From Phallusia fumigata (Eukaryota > Chordata > Ascidiacea > Phlebobranchia > Ascidiidae): 21,482 nucleotides of DNA. Both the position numbers and the translations under genes were made by a program. The DNA lies in NCBI GenBank assembly GCA_008931825.1, contig QXVZ01031241.1, forward strand, positions 1 to 21,482, given 5' to 3'. Within the stretch, counting starts at the first letter, position 1, and every line of letters starts with the position of its first letter. Below the pieces are notes generated by a model. The model had not been told where the DNA came from. It made no database searches and saw nothing but the letters and a program-made list of their open reading frames with translations. Shown here one piece after another: positions 8,816 to 19,060 of the stretch.

Positions 8816-11298
8816 ATGGTTCACATGCTACATGTTTTCGAAGAGGAATCAGAGAAGCCACGACTAAGCAACACAAGTAAGTGAAATTAGCAGCAGACAG
8901 TCGAAGGCAGTTCTTTGTTCTCGCGCGATGGCCTGGTAATGACTGCGCACCTTGGGGCTTGACGATAAAACTTTTGCAAACTGTAGCCTCGTGCTACATA
9001 ACATTCGCAAACAGCGCAGGTGTTATGAAATGTATACCTTTGTGCTATTTCTTTGGAATTGATATAAAAAGTAATATATTTCCTGAAAGGTTGATGTTAA
9101 CACGTGAACATATCAAATAGGTTTATCTGCACAATGAAGTGATTGGTTTGCATACAAATTGCAGTTTTGTCATTTTCTTTTGCAGATCAAATTACCAACG
9201 GTTACCCGCTCCCAGCAGTGCAACAGACCACGGTAGAAGATTGCCTGCAATTACAAGCGTGCGACACAAAAAACAACATGCATGCTGACGACAATACCTC
9301 CTACTCTCATGACGCCTTCAACTACGCAATGCAGACAGACTACTCGCCTGAACCTTGTACAGCAATGGAAGCTGACAACTCAGAATTCCCGTCTGGCAAT
9401 TTCTGCAACTTGAACGAGCGAAGCAACACCACTGTAGAGCAACGCAACCCATTGGAAATCCTGTTCGGGCCCCCGAAGGTCGGACGCCAGTACTCGATCT
9501 CATCTGTGATGGAAGTGATTGCAAACGACTCGATTAACTGCGAACACATGAACACGCCCCAAGAGTTGAAGGCGCCAAGTGCAATCAGCCAGCCCATCAA
9601 CATCGCAAGGCATCTTAGCACTTACGATGAGTTACGTGCCACACCCACTAACTGCCGGGTTTCCAATACCCAGCCCTCATCGGATCTGCCGTACGGTTGC
9701 TCACCAGCTCACTCCAACAGCCCAATGCCAATCCCTTTCACCGGGTACAAAAACCTCCCCGACACGCCCCAATCTACACAGTTTGAAGTGCAAAGCAACA
9801 ATTCCAATTCTTACAACGACAACAATAACTTCGGATCATTCGGTAAGTGGATTTTCAAACCTTAAATAATACAGCGCGCGGCCCTTACCCAAAAAACTTT
9901 CGGTAAAAGGTTGTCGGATTGAGATGCTTTAAACGTCAACTAATTGAAATCCACAGTTTGTTTTCTGCGCGAAGAATTGTATTTTTTCGAAGTCACAAAA
10001 AATGACTTTGGCGTTAAAGCTGTAAACAGTTTCCAAAACCTAAAAATTTTTCCACAGAAAAAGTCTTAAGCTAATTTCGCGCTTTCTGCATTTTCGTGTT
10101 TTTTTCGTTGTCAAATAGTGCAACATTTGTTTTCCGAAGGTGTAATAATCGTATCTTGAACGAAAACGTTTACCGCAAACCCAGTCTGCGTTTTCGCGAA
10201 TATTTCCAAACTCTTGCATCATCACGTGCTACCGAGCGTCCGCCATTTTGGAAACGCGACAAATTTTTGGGTCGTCGCAGCCTCCAGGACGCCGAGGCGC
10301 CGATACCATCGAAGCTCCCAGACAAAGCGCCTGCGCCTGCACGTGACTAAAGGCAAGCGACTTGCCAGGACTTGCCCGCTCGCACTGCCGTCGCCGAGAC
10401 GAGACAGGTGTTGCGTGTTGCGCTCCTGCTTCCAAATCGTTATATTCCCAACAGTTAGTTAGAAGGGGCAGCGCGGTTGCTGGTATCGAGTGACAACGCA
10501 GCGCACCTCGTCAGTTTTCGCGCGAAAATAACAAGTCCAGACTCGCCCGCAGATTAAAGCGCTCTCGCGAGTCGATTAATTGCGCCACACATGTACTTGG
10601 CAGCACACGCGCGACTGTAGTTTGTAAATATTGCGAATTCGCTGTGTCAATATCGCAAATTAAATGTTTTCTGTTTTGTGAACTCCATAGGTTCGACGTC
10701 CGTTGATGCCAACGCAGCTTTTCAGACAACTTGCCACGGGGTCCAAGAAACGACGAACCCAATGACCTCCTTTGGGCTGCAGCAAAACAAGGGAAACTGG
10801 AGCCCGATGTCTACCCAGTTTGGCTCGGCTCCAGCCCCTGAAACGGCCATCCCTGCCCATAACAAACTCGCTCATGTCCCATCGTGTCCCGATTTTGAAA
10901 CACACAACGAGGTTTTCGGCGACGGCTCCGATGTTTTCCAGCAGTCGCCGCATTTTTCAGGCCGAACCATGTCGGCATCCTCACCTCGACCCTTCTCCGG
11001 CACAGGATCCGACTACTCAGCACCTTTTGACCTCCAGGAAGTTTCGCCGGACACAATGAACGGGGATCTATCTGACGACATTTACAACCAACTGGACAGA
11101 GCTGACCGCCGCCGCATCCGCAACAACCAAGCTTGCCGCGCGTCCCGTCTCCGTCGCAAACTCCGCAAAATTACCAATGAGAGGTTGGCTGCTGGACTCG
11201 CTGCGAAGAACGAGGAGCTGAGAGAGAAAATCCGACAACTGGAGTCGGAATGTCAAGTTACAAGGGACACTGTGCTACGCCGGATGAGCGAAACGTAG
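8816..11298 (+). CDS. bZIP transcription factor, three exons: 8816-8876, 9186-9842, 10691-11298
   Basis: The joined product is 441 residues. Exon 1 (20 codons plus one base) ends at a GTAAGT donor. Exon 2 starts after CATTTTCTTTTGCAG and ends at another GTAAGT. Exon 3 starts after CCATAG. Both junctions are phase 1 and keep the frame to the TAG at 11296. The C-terminal bZIP (376-441) has the basic region RRRIRNNQACRASRLRRK with the invariant N384 and R392. Its short zipper has Leu at heptad d positions 409, 416 and 423, the usual polar Asn at an a position (413), and I420. N-terminal 370 residues are rich in Ser, Thr, Asn and Pro, typical of activation regions, with one compact stretch, NPLEILFGPPKVGRQYSISS (about 108-127). 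The NN..ACRASR basic region is closest to the C/EBP and PAR group, and the zipper end (TRDTVLRRM) recalls CHOP. I cannot assign an ortholog. It binds DNA as a dimer by family rule. Confidence 0.82.
9843..10690 (+). other. bZIP intron 2 with promoter-like GC-rich half
   Basis: This is an 848-base intron. The part from about 10200 to 10600 is GC- and CpG-rich and holds two CACGTG E-boxes (10223-10228 and 10340-10345) and an E2F palindrome (10515-10528). That is unusual for an intron here and could mark an internal promoter or enhancer. An ATG-led open frame is not seen at its 3' side before exon 3. Confidence 0.4.
10515..10528. promoter_or_regulatory. Perfect E2F-type palindrome
   Basis: TTTTCGCGCGAAAA is a 14-bp perfect palindrome that contains TTTSSCGC on both strands. 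It lies 163 bases upstream of exon 3 in the GC-rich part of intron 2. Confidence 0.5.
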
Positions 11299-11351
11299 CT
11301 TGTACGGCAGACGGCAATTGTACAAAGGCAATTGACTGCGACGACAAACCA

Positions 11352-11372
11352 GGCTCGACTCAATGTCGAGTC
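11352..11372 (+). promoter_or_regulatory. 3' UTR hairpin
   Basis: GGCTCGAC and GTCGAGTC pair around the loop TCAAT: 8 pairs, one of them G-U. It starts 54 bases after the bZIP stop. Confidence 0.45.
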
Positions 11373-12090
11373 AAAAGACGCTTCTTTATTTATTGTAATA
11401 TGACTGGCCGATGAATGGAACATTCCGTTTGGTTTCATATACTGTCCATGATGTACAGAGTTTATTTTTTTTGTTTATTTAATTTTAAATGTTCTATTGC
11501 ATGTGTTTCTTTTTTCACTCTTTTCTATGCTGTCGAGTTGTCTTTTGTGTTTGTTTCGTTCCTGTGTGGGTATCAACCATTGTGAAAGTAAACGCTGGCA
11601 GTAGGTGGATTTTAAATTCGCTAGTTACGCGAAGGCTGCTTGGAGTCTAGTTCCTCCTATTCTTTGTTGAAGGCCTGTTGGCTGATTTTTTTAATTTTTT
11701 TCTTTGTTATAGCCTGCCGAACACTTCCAGTTTGATGATTGTCTCGCCTGGTGCCATAAAAGCGGTTGACTGTGGATCGTCTTGCCAAAGTGATTGTTCT
11801 TTCGTTTTAATGTGCCTTGTACACATGCGACAATGCTCGGTGTAGCTTCGGCCTGTGTTGGCGTTTGTTTTTGTTTGTAAAACCGCGATTGTTTCTGTCA
11901 GACAAGTCTCTGTTTTTGTGCCTGTGTGCTTTGTGTGAGTTTCAAGTGTGATTGTTTTCACTTTTCGCTGTAGCGAGATAAGTAATGCTGGCATTCGAAT
12001 GCTCTGCGCCGGCGAAATGTTGATGTTGCTATGTGTGTGTTTGTCTCCTGAGGATTCCTCCTGTTTCTTTCTTTTGTTCTTTCTTTTGAA

Positions 12091-12096
12091 AATAAA
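12091..12096 (+). terminator. AATAAA polyadenylation signal, bZIP gene
   Basis: Canonical AATAAA about 790 bases after the bZIP stop, followed by TG-containing sequence. It is the first good match downstream. Confidence 0.55.
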
Positions 12097-12338
12097 AACA
12101 TGTGCAAAGTATACCTGAACTGCTGAGTGCAGCCGCGCTGCGTATGAGACGCAGTCACGTTCGAAATATAGTAAATCAACAGTCTCGCAAAGTTGTCAGG
12201 CCCGAAATGGACAGCTAACAATGCGACGTTTGCTCAGAACCGCAGGTATTATTGATTCTAGCGCTCTAAAGCAAGAACCGATGCAGGGACATTAGACACA
12301 CATTAACTAGCGGAAAGAAAAGGCAAACTTTGGTCGTC

Positions 12339-12421
12339 GTTAATTAACGCTTACCCTCGCACGCAACGCTGTCCTTTGGGTCTGCTTTGAGGCTAAAGCG
12401 CGCGATGTTGGCTTACAGCTG
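12339..12421. repeat. 83-bp direct repeat, first copy
   Basis: Starts GTTAATTAACGCTTACC and is repeated without any difference at 12423-12505 after a single N at 12422. This fits overlapping contig ends that were not collapsed. The two copies should count as one. Confidence 0.9.
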
Positions 12422-12422
12422 N
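12422..12422. other. Single N: contig junction 2
   Basis: It lies exactly between the two identical 83-bp copies, so it marks an assembly join. Confidence 0.9.
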
Positions 12423-12505
12423 GTTAATTAACGCTTACCCTCGCACGCAACGCTGTCCTTTGGGTCTGCTTTGAGGCTAAAGCGCGCGATGTTGGCTTAC
12501 AGCTG
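12423..12505. repeat. 83-bp direct repeat, second copy
   Basis: It is identical to 12339-12421, then continues into unique sequence. Confidence 0.9.
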
Positions 12506-13826
12506 TACACCAACGGTGGCGCGAAGCCAACAAAAGATACACATGACTCGTTGACCTTTCAATACTGACTCATCCCGTTCACTTAACGCCTTCGCGATTC
12601 AATACTAATGACTGGCTGGCTGACTGCTGGATAGCTAGGGTTACTAAAGTACAATGGCAACTGTATTTAGCAATATCTCAGCATTCGTTTGTCATTTCCA
12701 CTATTTCTAGGTGGCCAGTGAACGATGAAATGACCATTCAACTTAATAAAGGGACAATGATTAATACCAACGCAGCGTATTATTTTGGGAGACAAATGAT
12801 TTTGTTTAAAGGTCAATGGACATACACGAGGTATTCATTCGCTTCCGTTTTTAAACAAATTTCCAGTTTCCAATTACTAACCAGTTTATTTTCGATTCCC
12901 AAGTAAAAACCAGCTATTTTCTGTTTTTTTTCATCACGTCTTTTACCAATTCTCGGACCTCAAATACTTTGGATTAAAGAAAATATCCCAGGCGTTTTGC
13001 AGAATTCCAGTTGTCACCAAGGTTAAGTGTTGCGCTACAAACCATCGCCTAAAACCACCATTAATCATGGCTTTGATCTTTATAATATTAACTCATCTTT
13101 GTCCTTAGCCAACTCGGTGAAAGCTTGGGTCAACAGGAACACGAATTCACCCACATAAAATGGGGTTGTTTGAACACGCGAACATAAAGTCTAGTGTGCT
13201 TGTAAAGTTGCAACTATAAAAACCTGAATATGACGTCATTGTATCTTTTGTGACATAAAAAAGTTTGTTTTATCTACTGCTGCAAAAATATCAACAAAAT
13301 GGATGCAGTTGTTGTTTAGAAAAGTTATTTCTTTTCCAAATAGTGCCTTTTTCAAACAACCAGTTTCATAATTTCGACACATTTAATTTTTTAATGTCAA
13401 ATGTGCCCGCCAGTTTACCATTATAAACAGTAATACAACCTGGTAGGCCAATTGATGTTTTACAACCTATAAACACGATTGTGTTTCGAAATAAACAGTC
13501 GTCGTGAAAAGGTTAACAGCAAGCTCTGTGGGGGCTATTGTGACCTCAAACTGCAGCCGTTAATTCTGGTGTCACGTTTAACGGAGCCACAGTTCAAACA
13601 TTTGCAAGCAAACATCGGTATTTGTAGAAAGACCTTCGACTGAGTTTGACATTGCGTCGTAGTTGTGTGCTTTTTTATCTTGGTTAGCAATGCACGTGAC
13701 AAATTGCATATTGCACGTTTTATGTGCTGTTGTAACATTTTTCGCTTTGAATCCAGAATTTTTATTAAAAAATACAAAACCGTGTGTAATAACGCAATCC
13801 AATGTGAAACAAAAAATGGTTGCGAG
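12506..13826. other. Intergenic sequence with one CRE
   Basis: No gene is supported. Open frames are short, lack protein-like composition or lack an ATG. The one clear site is a TGACGTCA palindrome at 13231-13238. Confidence 0.6.
13231..13238. promoter_or_regulatory. CRE palindrome
   Basis: TGACGTCA is the full CREB/ATF consensus. One chance match per about 65 kb is expected at even base composition, and two occur within 1 kb here. Confidence 0.4.
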
Positions 13827-14018
13827 TAGGGATAGGGAAACTTTTCGGCTCACGGGACAAATTCTTTTGAAATTTGACGGGCTGACCGTGCGAGTGTGGA
13901 AATAACCAGACAAATTGCGCACAAGTCCCACGCAAATGGGCAAGAACAAACCGAATTTGTAATAACATCTGGCGGCCCAGAATAAAAAGCTTTGCTGACC
14001 GTAGTTCGCCCACCCCTG
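13827..14018. mobile_element. hAT-like MITE
   Basis: This 192-bp element has its right end, read on the minus strand, starting CAGGGGTGGGCGAACTACGG, a hAT-type terminus. Downstream of it come the TCTGGGCCGCCAG-type subterminal bases common in such elements. The left end, TAGGGATAGGGAAACT, matches it at 11 of 15 core positions. Flanking 8-mers GTTGCGAG and GTTTAAAG match at 5 of 8, so the target duplication is weak. A 167-codon minus-strand frame that crosses it has no protein-like features. Confidence 0.6.
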
Positions 14019-16792
14019 GTTTAAAGTCAGGCATAAGAAAAAAAGTTTTGAAATGTTAAAAAAATAACATTTGTTGCACAAGACTCGGGCAAATTGTCGT
14101 ATTCCTCGGGGCGCAATAAAACTTCGTCAAGTAACAATTATCGAAGTGGGCAAAAGTTCGCCAATGCGGCTGTGACGCAGGTTCGTGACGTCACCGGTCC
14201 GAATTGACGCAGATTGCTTGGTTCGGCTGTGAGGCTCCGCCTGGCTCATACGTAGACACTTGCAGGCTCTGGTGCGTATAATGGACGTGTTAATAAGACA
14301 ATGTGCGCAAATGTTCCTTGGTGCCTGACTCATTTCGAAGAATGCTCGTCGGAATGCGTAAGACAGATGCTGCCTGCGCCCACCAGACAATTAACATTTT
14401 AACAGTTGCAGCTTTCGAAAGTGAATAGCTATTAAAAAAAAAACGTTTTCAATAAAAAACGTATTAAATAAAAAATTCCGCATGGTGAAATTCATGTCGA
14501 ATTTATGGAAGTATTCCTGGAGCTTATTTTGCGGCACGCATTTACTGAGACTCTTAAATCGCGGAACTCATAGGGGATTACATGGCAGTACCCCTAAAAA
14601 AACAAATAAAATATCATATTGCATTTTATTTAGTAGGGATAGACATGAATGAAGACAATCTATGAAACCATTGTCCACCTAAACAGAAAAAGCTTAAACA
14701 GAAAAATTTTTAGTCCTTTTCCCAGTTGGAAAAGATTGATCTAAAACACGCACTTCACTATCCAAGTATAGGTAACTAAAACAATCTCTGTAAAAATCCA
14801 ATCAAATTTGCGACAGTGTTCGCGGAATAATGTCAAACAGTTGTTTATTGGATTTCGATGAGCCTTCAGTATTTTCATACAGTGACAAACCATTTTTCAA
14901 GTAGGTAACTTTAAAAAACTTTTTTTTGTAAAATTCCAGTCAAAGTTGCAGTTTAGGGTGCGTGTGATTTCTATTGCGCGGTTTGGTTATTGGATCTTCA
15001 ATTATTCTTCAGTCATTTCAGGATGTGACGGGTCGCTGTCCTTGAATAAGAACGTGACACTTCATGACACTGATGTGACGCGAAACACGTGACTATAGTT
15101 CCACGTCTATCGTATGACCGCGCGTCAAACAATACTTTGACTTTTCCGCAGTAAAGGTCAAATGAATTCCCCAATACGTGATGCCATAATCACAAACAAA
15201 TTATGATTTACCAGAACATTTTGATAAATTATTCTAAAACTCCGTCTGATTTGCCGAAATAAGTTGTGCTGCAGGTTATAGCAAAGCAACACTGCTATAC
15301 AAAAGCGGCGTAATGTTGGTGAAATTCCGATACTCATTGCGGCCTTGATTTCGGCAACAAGGTTTTACGTCAATGCGAGGTTCCTCAAATTCCTCGAATT
15401 GAGATCGAAACTCACTGCTACGAAATTCAGAGGAATTCGATAATTAGGTGCGTAACATAATGTGGGAGCCAGACAGGGACTTCCGAAACGGAACTTACCA
15501 ACAACTTTACCTTACACCCAAGCTGGATTAAAAGAAATGCAACCCGCAAGCTTTTGAAAGGTCGAAGTATAGCGGTAGGGCCCCCCCCCCAATTTCTACA
15601 TTGCACATAAAGGTACGTTACCCCTGGAAAGAATCTTTAAGTTCCACATTCAGTAGGTCGACTCCGATTAAATTCTAGATTTTAAAATATAGTTCCAGAC
15701 AAAAAATTAGGGCTGGCTATACACTATGAGGCCGGAGTTGAAAAATCGGCAACAGGTCACGTATTAGATCACGCAAGCATCAACAAATAAGTATTTCACC
15801 TGGCAATGATCGATTAAACCGGAGGTGTAGAAGCAGGAGAAAGAGAATTTCTCCCAACCAAGTGCGTCCTTATTAGGAGCTTGCTTGACTCGCACGCCAA
15901 GTGGTGTGGCTTTGTTGATTTGTGTGGGCCTCGGGTCTATTATTTTCCCGTTACTTGTATAGCAGGGGGGCGATAAAACGATCACACACAGGGGTCCTTG
16001 AACCATTGCACGCGCCGTTGTCTGGCACGGGACTTTCCACTTTCGGTTTGTTCATTGGGCGTCGGTACGTGGGAGGAGTTCAATTCTATAGACGCGGTTC
16101 GCGAAGTGGGCGTCGCGACGACCTGCTGCGTCGTGTTTTTATAATTCTGTTCCTTAGATTAACTTCGTTTGTGTCATTAATTACAATTTTGATATTAGGC
16201 GTCTTTAATAAATTCTTATCGCTGGTTCGACAAAAGTCCAACCAACTTTCCAAAGCCGACGCATAAATCAAGGTTTTGGGTAACACTCTTCCATGGTTAT
16301 AAAGTATTGGTTTTTAGGCCAAATAACTTTGTTGTGATGGTTGTAAAACAGCAAGATCAAAAAATATTCTAGGTTAGGTGTTAAGATATTGAATCTAAAT
16401 TTGAATCAAACACTCAATAAACGCTTAACATTTGCCTCTGCCATATACGGTGGCACTTCAACCAATTTGTTGCCCAATTTAACTTTCCATATATGTGTAG
16501 GACAGAATACATATTGCAAGATACATTCGTGATAACAGAAGAAGTAATATTTAAATATTGCAAACAAATCAGCTTTATCTGTCAGAGGCACGTTCTCCTT
16601 TTGTTTGAACCACCAGTATCTATAGGCCAAATAGGGAGAACAGAAAAACATGCACTTTGTACAGACGGTATGGGTACACCAACGCATTCCCACGCCTACT
16701 TTCAATAATTACCTAACGCTATGCGGTTGGCGAGCATTCAAATGTGCACAGTTCCGCGCAACCGTATTCGTGATTGAAAGAGGCGAGTCGTA
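14019..16792. other. Intergenic sequence
   Basis: No gene is supported. Contents include a CRE at 14186-14193, a CACGTG at 15086-15091, and a run of ten C at 15581-15590. A possible 23-codon first exon at 14830 is discussed as a finding. An 80-codon minus-strand ATG frame at 15764-16006 and a 114-codon plus frame at 15922-16266 have no recognisable domain. Confidence 0.5.
14186..14193. promoter_or_regulatory. CRE palindrome
   Basis: TGACGTCA lies in a GC-rich patch (about 14150-14290) with several TGACGCA-like half-sites (for example at about 14172 and 14206). Confidence 0.45.
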
Positions 16793-17178
16793 GTTTCGGT
16801 ATTTGCACTGTAACTTGCTTTGGGTTTACAAATTCACGTGCTTGCAAATTTGTATTGATTTAAAAGTCGTGACCCTTACCAGTGTCGTTCCAGGAACAGA
16901 AATGGTTTAAAGGTTTGTGTGCTCTACAGGACATGAACCGTCATCGTATTTGCATTTGTTTGATTCTCCTACTTTTCTAATGTGATTCCGACCTTCGGTC
17001 GCTTGTGTTTCCCTGAGCAAGAAACTTAATCGGCTTTGCTTTGACCCAGTCCAACCCGATGTGTTGACAACAATTAGTCACTAACTATAAAAAACGAAAG
17101 AATCATAATAAAATATAATCAAATGACAATAGGGCAGGTATCTCGACGGCGGACTCAATATGAGCTTCTGCCCCGTCA
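16793..17178. repeat. 386-bp direct repeat, first copy (contig end)
   Basis: Begins GTTTCGGTATTTGCACTG and is repeated at 17180-17564 after an N at 17179, with about 15 differences (near 4%). This is the same divergence as the FBXO4 exon 1 copies. It includes a short hairpin CGACC-TTC-GGTCG and a stretch, CCCTGAGCAAGAAACTTAA, that looks like a dispersed repeat family. Confidence 0.85.
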
Positions 17179-17179
17179 N
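17179..17179. other. Single N: contig junction 3
   Basis: It lies exactly between the two 386/385-bp direct copies, so it marks an assembly join. Confidence 0.9.
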
Positions 17180-17564
17180 GTTTCGGTATTTGCACTGTAA
17201 CTTGCTTTGGGTTTACAAATTCACTTGCTTGCAAATTTGTATTGATTTAAAAGTCGTGACCCCTACCAGTGTCGTGCCAGGAACAGAAATGGTTTAAGGT
17301 TTGTGTACTTTACAGGACACGAACCATCATCGTATTTGCATTTGTTTGATTCTCCTACTTTTCTAATGTGATTCCGACCTTCGGTCGCTTGTGTTTCCCT
17401 GAGCAAGAAACTTAATCGGCATGGCTTTGACCCAGTCCAACCCGATGTGTTGACTCCAATTAGTCACTAACTATAAAAATCGAAAGAATCAACATAAAAT
17501 ATAATCAAATGACAATAGGGCAGGTATCTCGACGGCGGACTCAATATGAGCTTCTGCCCCGTCA
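17180..17564. repeat. 385-bp direct repeat, second copy
   Basis: Diverged copy of 16793-17178. The first codons of the 92-codon ORF (from 17509) are in the shared part and are identical in both copies. Confidence 0.85.
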
Positions 17565-17933
17565 AACGAGGACAAAAATGAAACAAATAAACAATTGTTC
17601 TTGCATCCAAGGGTTACAATTTGTCGAGCCGTCGCAAAACGCCAACACTACCAGGAATCGTATCATGTTATGTAAACACGGCAGGTTAACACGCGACGAG
17701 CACGACAAAATGGAGCAAACAAAGAGTGTATTGTCGACCGCTATCTCCTGCCCCAATCTACATGAGATCAGTAATTCATCCTCTTAACCCGCTCCCTAAT
17801 CGGTCGACAGTCACATCCCGATTCGAGTGATTGAGATAAATTGCTGAGTCGCCAACGTGAAAGCTGACACTATAATCGTCACACAGGTTTGTTTTCATTT
17901 GTCTGACACAAGTGTAACGTCGTAAGAGAGAAG
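17494..17933. repeat. 440-bp inverted repeat, left arm
   Basis: The reverse complement occurs at 21043-21482 (window end) with equal length and one difference that I could find (17731). It ends exactly at the N at 17934. The right arm may continue past the window. Confidence 0.9.
17509..17787 (+). CDS. 92-codon ORF, unknown, doubtful gene
   Basis: ATG-to-TAA frame encoding a basic, Ser/Thr/Asn-rich 92-residue peptide that starts MTIGQVSRRRTQ and ends SCPNLHEISNSSS. No domain, signal peptide or membrane segment is seen. A TATAAAA motif at 17472-17478 lies 37 bases upstream of the ATG, which would allow a very short leader. In the inverted copy the only difference is TTG to CTG, both Leu. That is weak support for coding, since it is a single site. 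ORFs of this length also arise by chance in this window. It might be part of a larger spliced gene, but I found no compelling acceptor or donor. Confidence 0.25.
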   Translation: MTIGQVSRRRTQYELLPRQTRTKMKQINNCSCIQGLQFVEPSQNANTTRNRIMLCKHGRLTRDEHDKMEQTKSVLSTAISCPNLHEISNSSS

Positions 17934-17934
17934 N
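17934..17934. other. Single N: contig junction 4
   Basis: It lies exactly at the inner end of the left arm of the inverted repeat, so it marks an assembly join. Confidence 0.9.
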
Positions 17935-18470
17935 TCACACAAAATCGCCTGTTTTTGTTCGCGCTTTGTGGCTGTGTCGTTAAACATGCAAACATGTTTT
18001 GCAGACGTTATGTAATTCTGTTATGTGTGCGGAAACGGAACAGCAGCATTTCATTCGTTGCTAAAGGTGGTGCTGTAGTTTACGGAACCTGATTTGCATA
18101 CGGATTAGACATGTTTGAAAGCGGGCAAATCCTCGCTTAGGGACAGAAGGTCACGTGACATTTAAATACAATTGTCTTTTGCTGTCGTCTATCAATCTGT
18201 GGCCTTTCCCGCAAGGAACCTTCGAGGTTGTTATAATCATCTTAAGAAAGTTCTTATTACTGCACTTAACCACATCACACTCAAATTATTACGTTCTAAA
18301 GATTTTCAGACCACTAAAACACTAAAATTTTCAAGAAAATTGGACGTCTATCGTTTCATAAAATTTCAACCAAAAACTCCGTTTCAGCAGTTTGTGAGAT
18401 GTTTCTCATTCGAACATTGCGCGATTTTATCTCAAATCCTGCGTTTAAATTGGGGTCATCAGCCGTAAAT
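17935..18470. other. Intergenic sequence, contig 5 start
   Basis: No gene is supported. A GGTCACGTGAC E-box (CACGTG near 18153) is present. A 98-codon frame at 18172-18468 lacks an ATG start and protein-like features. Confidence 0.5.
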
Positions 18471-18889
18471 CGTAAAGCTCAAGACCGAGAGGCAATTTGT
18501 CTCGCCACGCGTGAGCTGTCAACGGGCTTATGGCGAAAAGAACAGAGCTCGTGTATACCACAAAGCACTTTGAGACCAATCTTGCCAGTCGCGAGCGCCC
18601 GCATCTCGAATTGGAGCTTGCTAAACCAAGATCTCGAATCTCAATTACGCGGTTACAAGTTTAAGCGCCCGCGGGCTTTATTCCACTCTCAGCTGCAATC
18701 GTGCAAAACGCGCGATGTTTTACAAAAACTTTCCGTTTAACCTCGGCTCGGGGCGAGGGGAGGGGCAAAACCGCAGGTCGTCCGATCCGCCGTGGGCCAC
18801 CTGTAATAACGCGACGCCAACAACTGTCAACGCAGCACAATAACCTCGCGTCGCGAAGATTAAGCGAGAGCGAGTGCTTCTGCGGTTTA

Positions 18890-18899
18890 TGATTGACAG
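18890..18899 (+). promoter_or_regulatory. PBX-PREP/MEIS site
   Basis: TGATTGACAG is the exact decamer bound by PBX-PREP/MEIS dimers. It is preceded by TTTA, giving a TTTATGATTGACAG context. Confidence 0.5.
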
Positions 18900-19052
18900 G
18901 CGAAACGGCGGCCGCGCGACGACGCGGGGGGAGGGAGATTAATTGTTACCAGCATCGTTGTCCCGAGTGGCGACAACAAACAAGTGTTCGCTTTAGATGT
19001 GTTGCGTGACTTTATTACCGACGACGCGCGGCGCGAACAAAGCGATGTGACG

Positions 19053-19060
19053 TATATTTA
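19053..19060 (+). promoter_or_regulatory. Possible TATA box
   Basis: TATATTTA lies right after a TGACGT half-CRE. An ATG at 19089 opens an 18-codon frame (MQTPENSLHNLTQTRAVC). A GTTAAGT donor-like site overlaps its end at 19140-19146. This could be a first exon, but nothing downstream confirms it. Confidence 0.22.

Larger units (their letters stand above)
11299..12110 (+). other. bZIP 3' UTR
   Basis: The UTR runs from the stop to the AATAAA at 12091. It is T-rich with several ATTTA/TTTATTTA stretches (about 11386-11395 and 11475-11485), which resemble mRNA-destabilising AU-rich elements. A hairpin lies at 11352-11372. No exon is seen. Confidence 0.55.

Noticed and set aside
12339-12505. 83-bp perfect tandem repeat as a biological repeat
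   Set aside because: The copies are identical and meet at an N, so contig overlap is the simplest explanation.
13578-14081. 167-codon minus-strand frame
   Set aside because: It runs through a hAT-like MITE and shows no domain. It looks like a chance opening in T-rich sequence.
15474-15622. Possible further hAT-like element with CAGGGAC and ACCCCTG ends
   Set aside because: The ends match poorly beyond the first bases and the flanking 8-mers do not agree.
15764-16006. 80-codon minus-strand ATG frame with a donor-like CAG|GTGAAA inside
   Set aside because: It looks somewhat protein-like, but there is no domain, no partner exon, and hAT-like CAGGGG ends lie in the same stretch.
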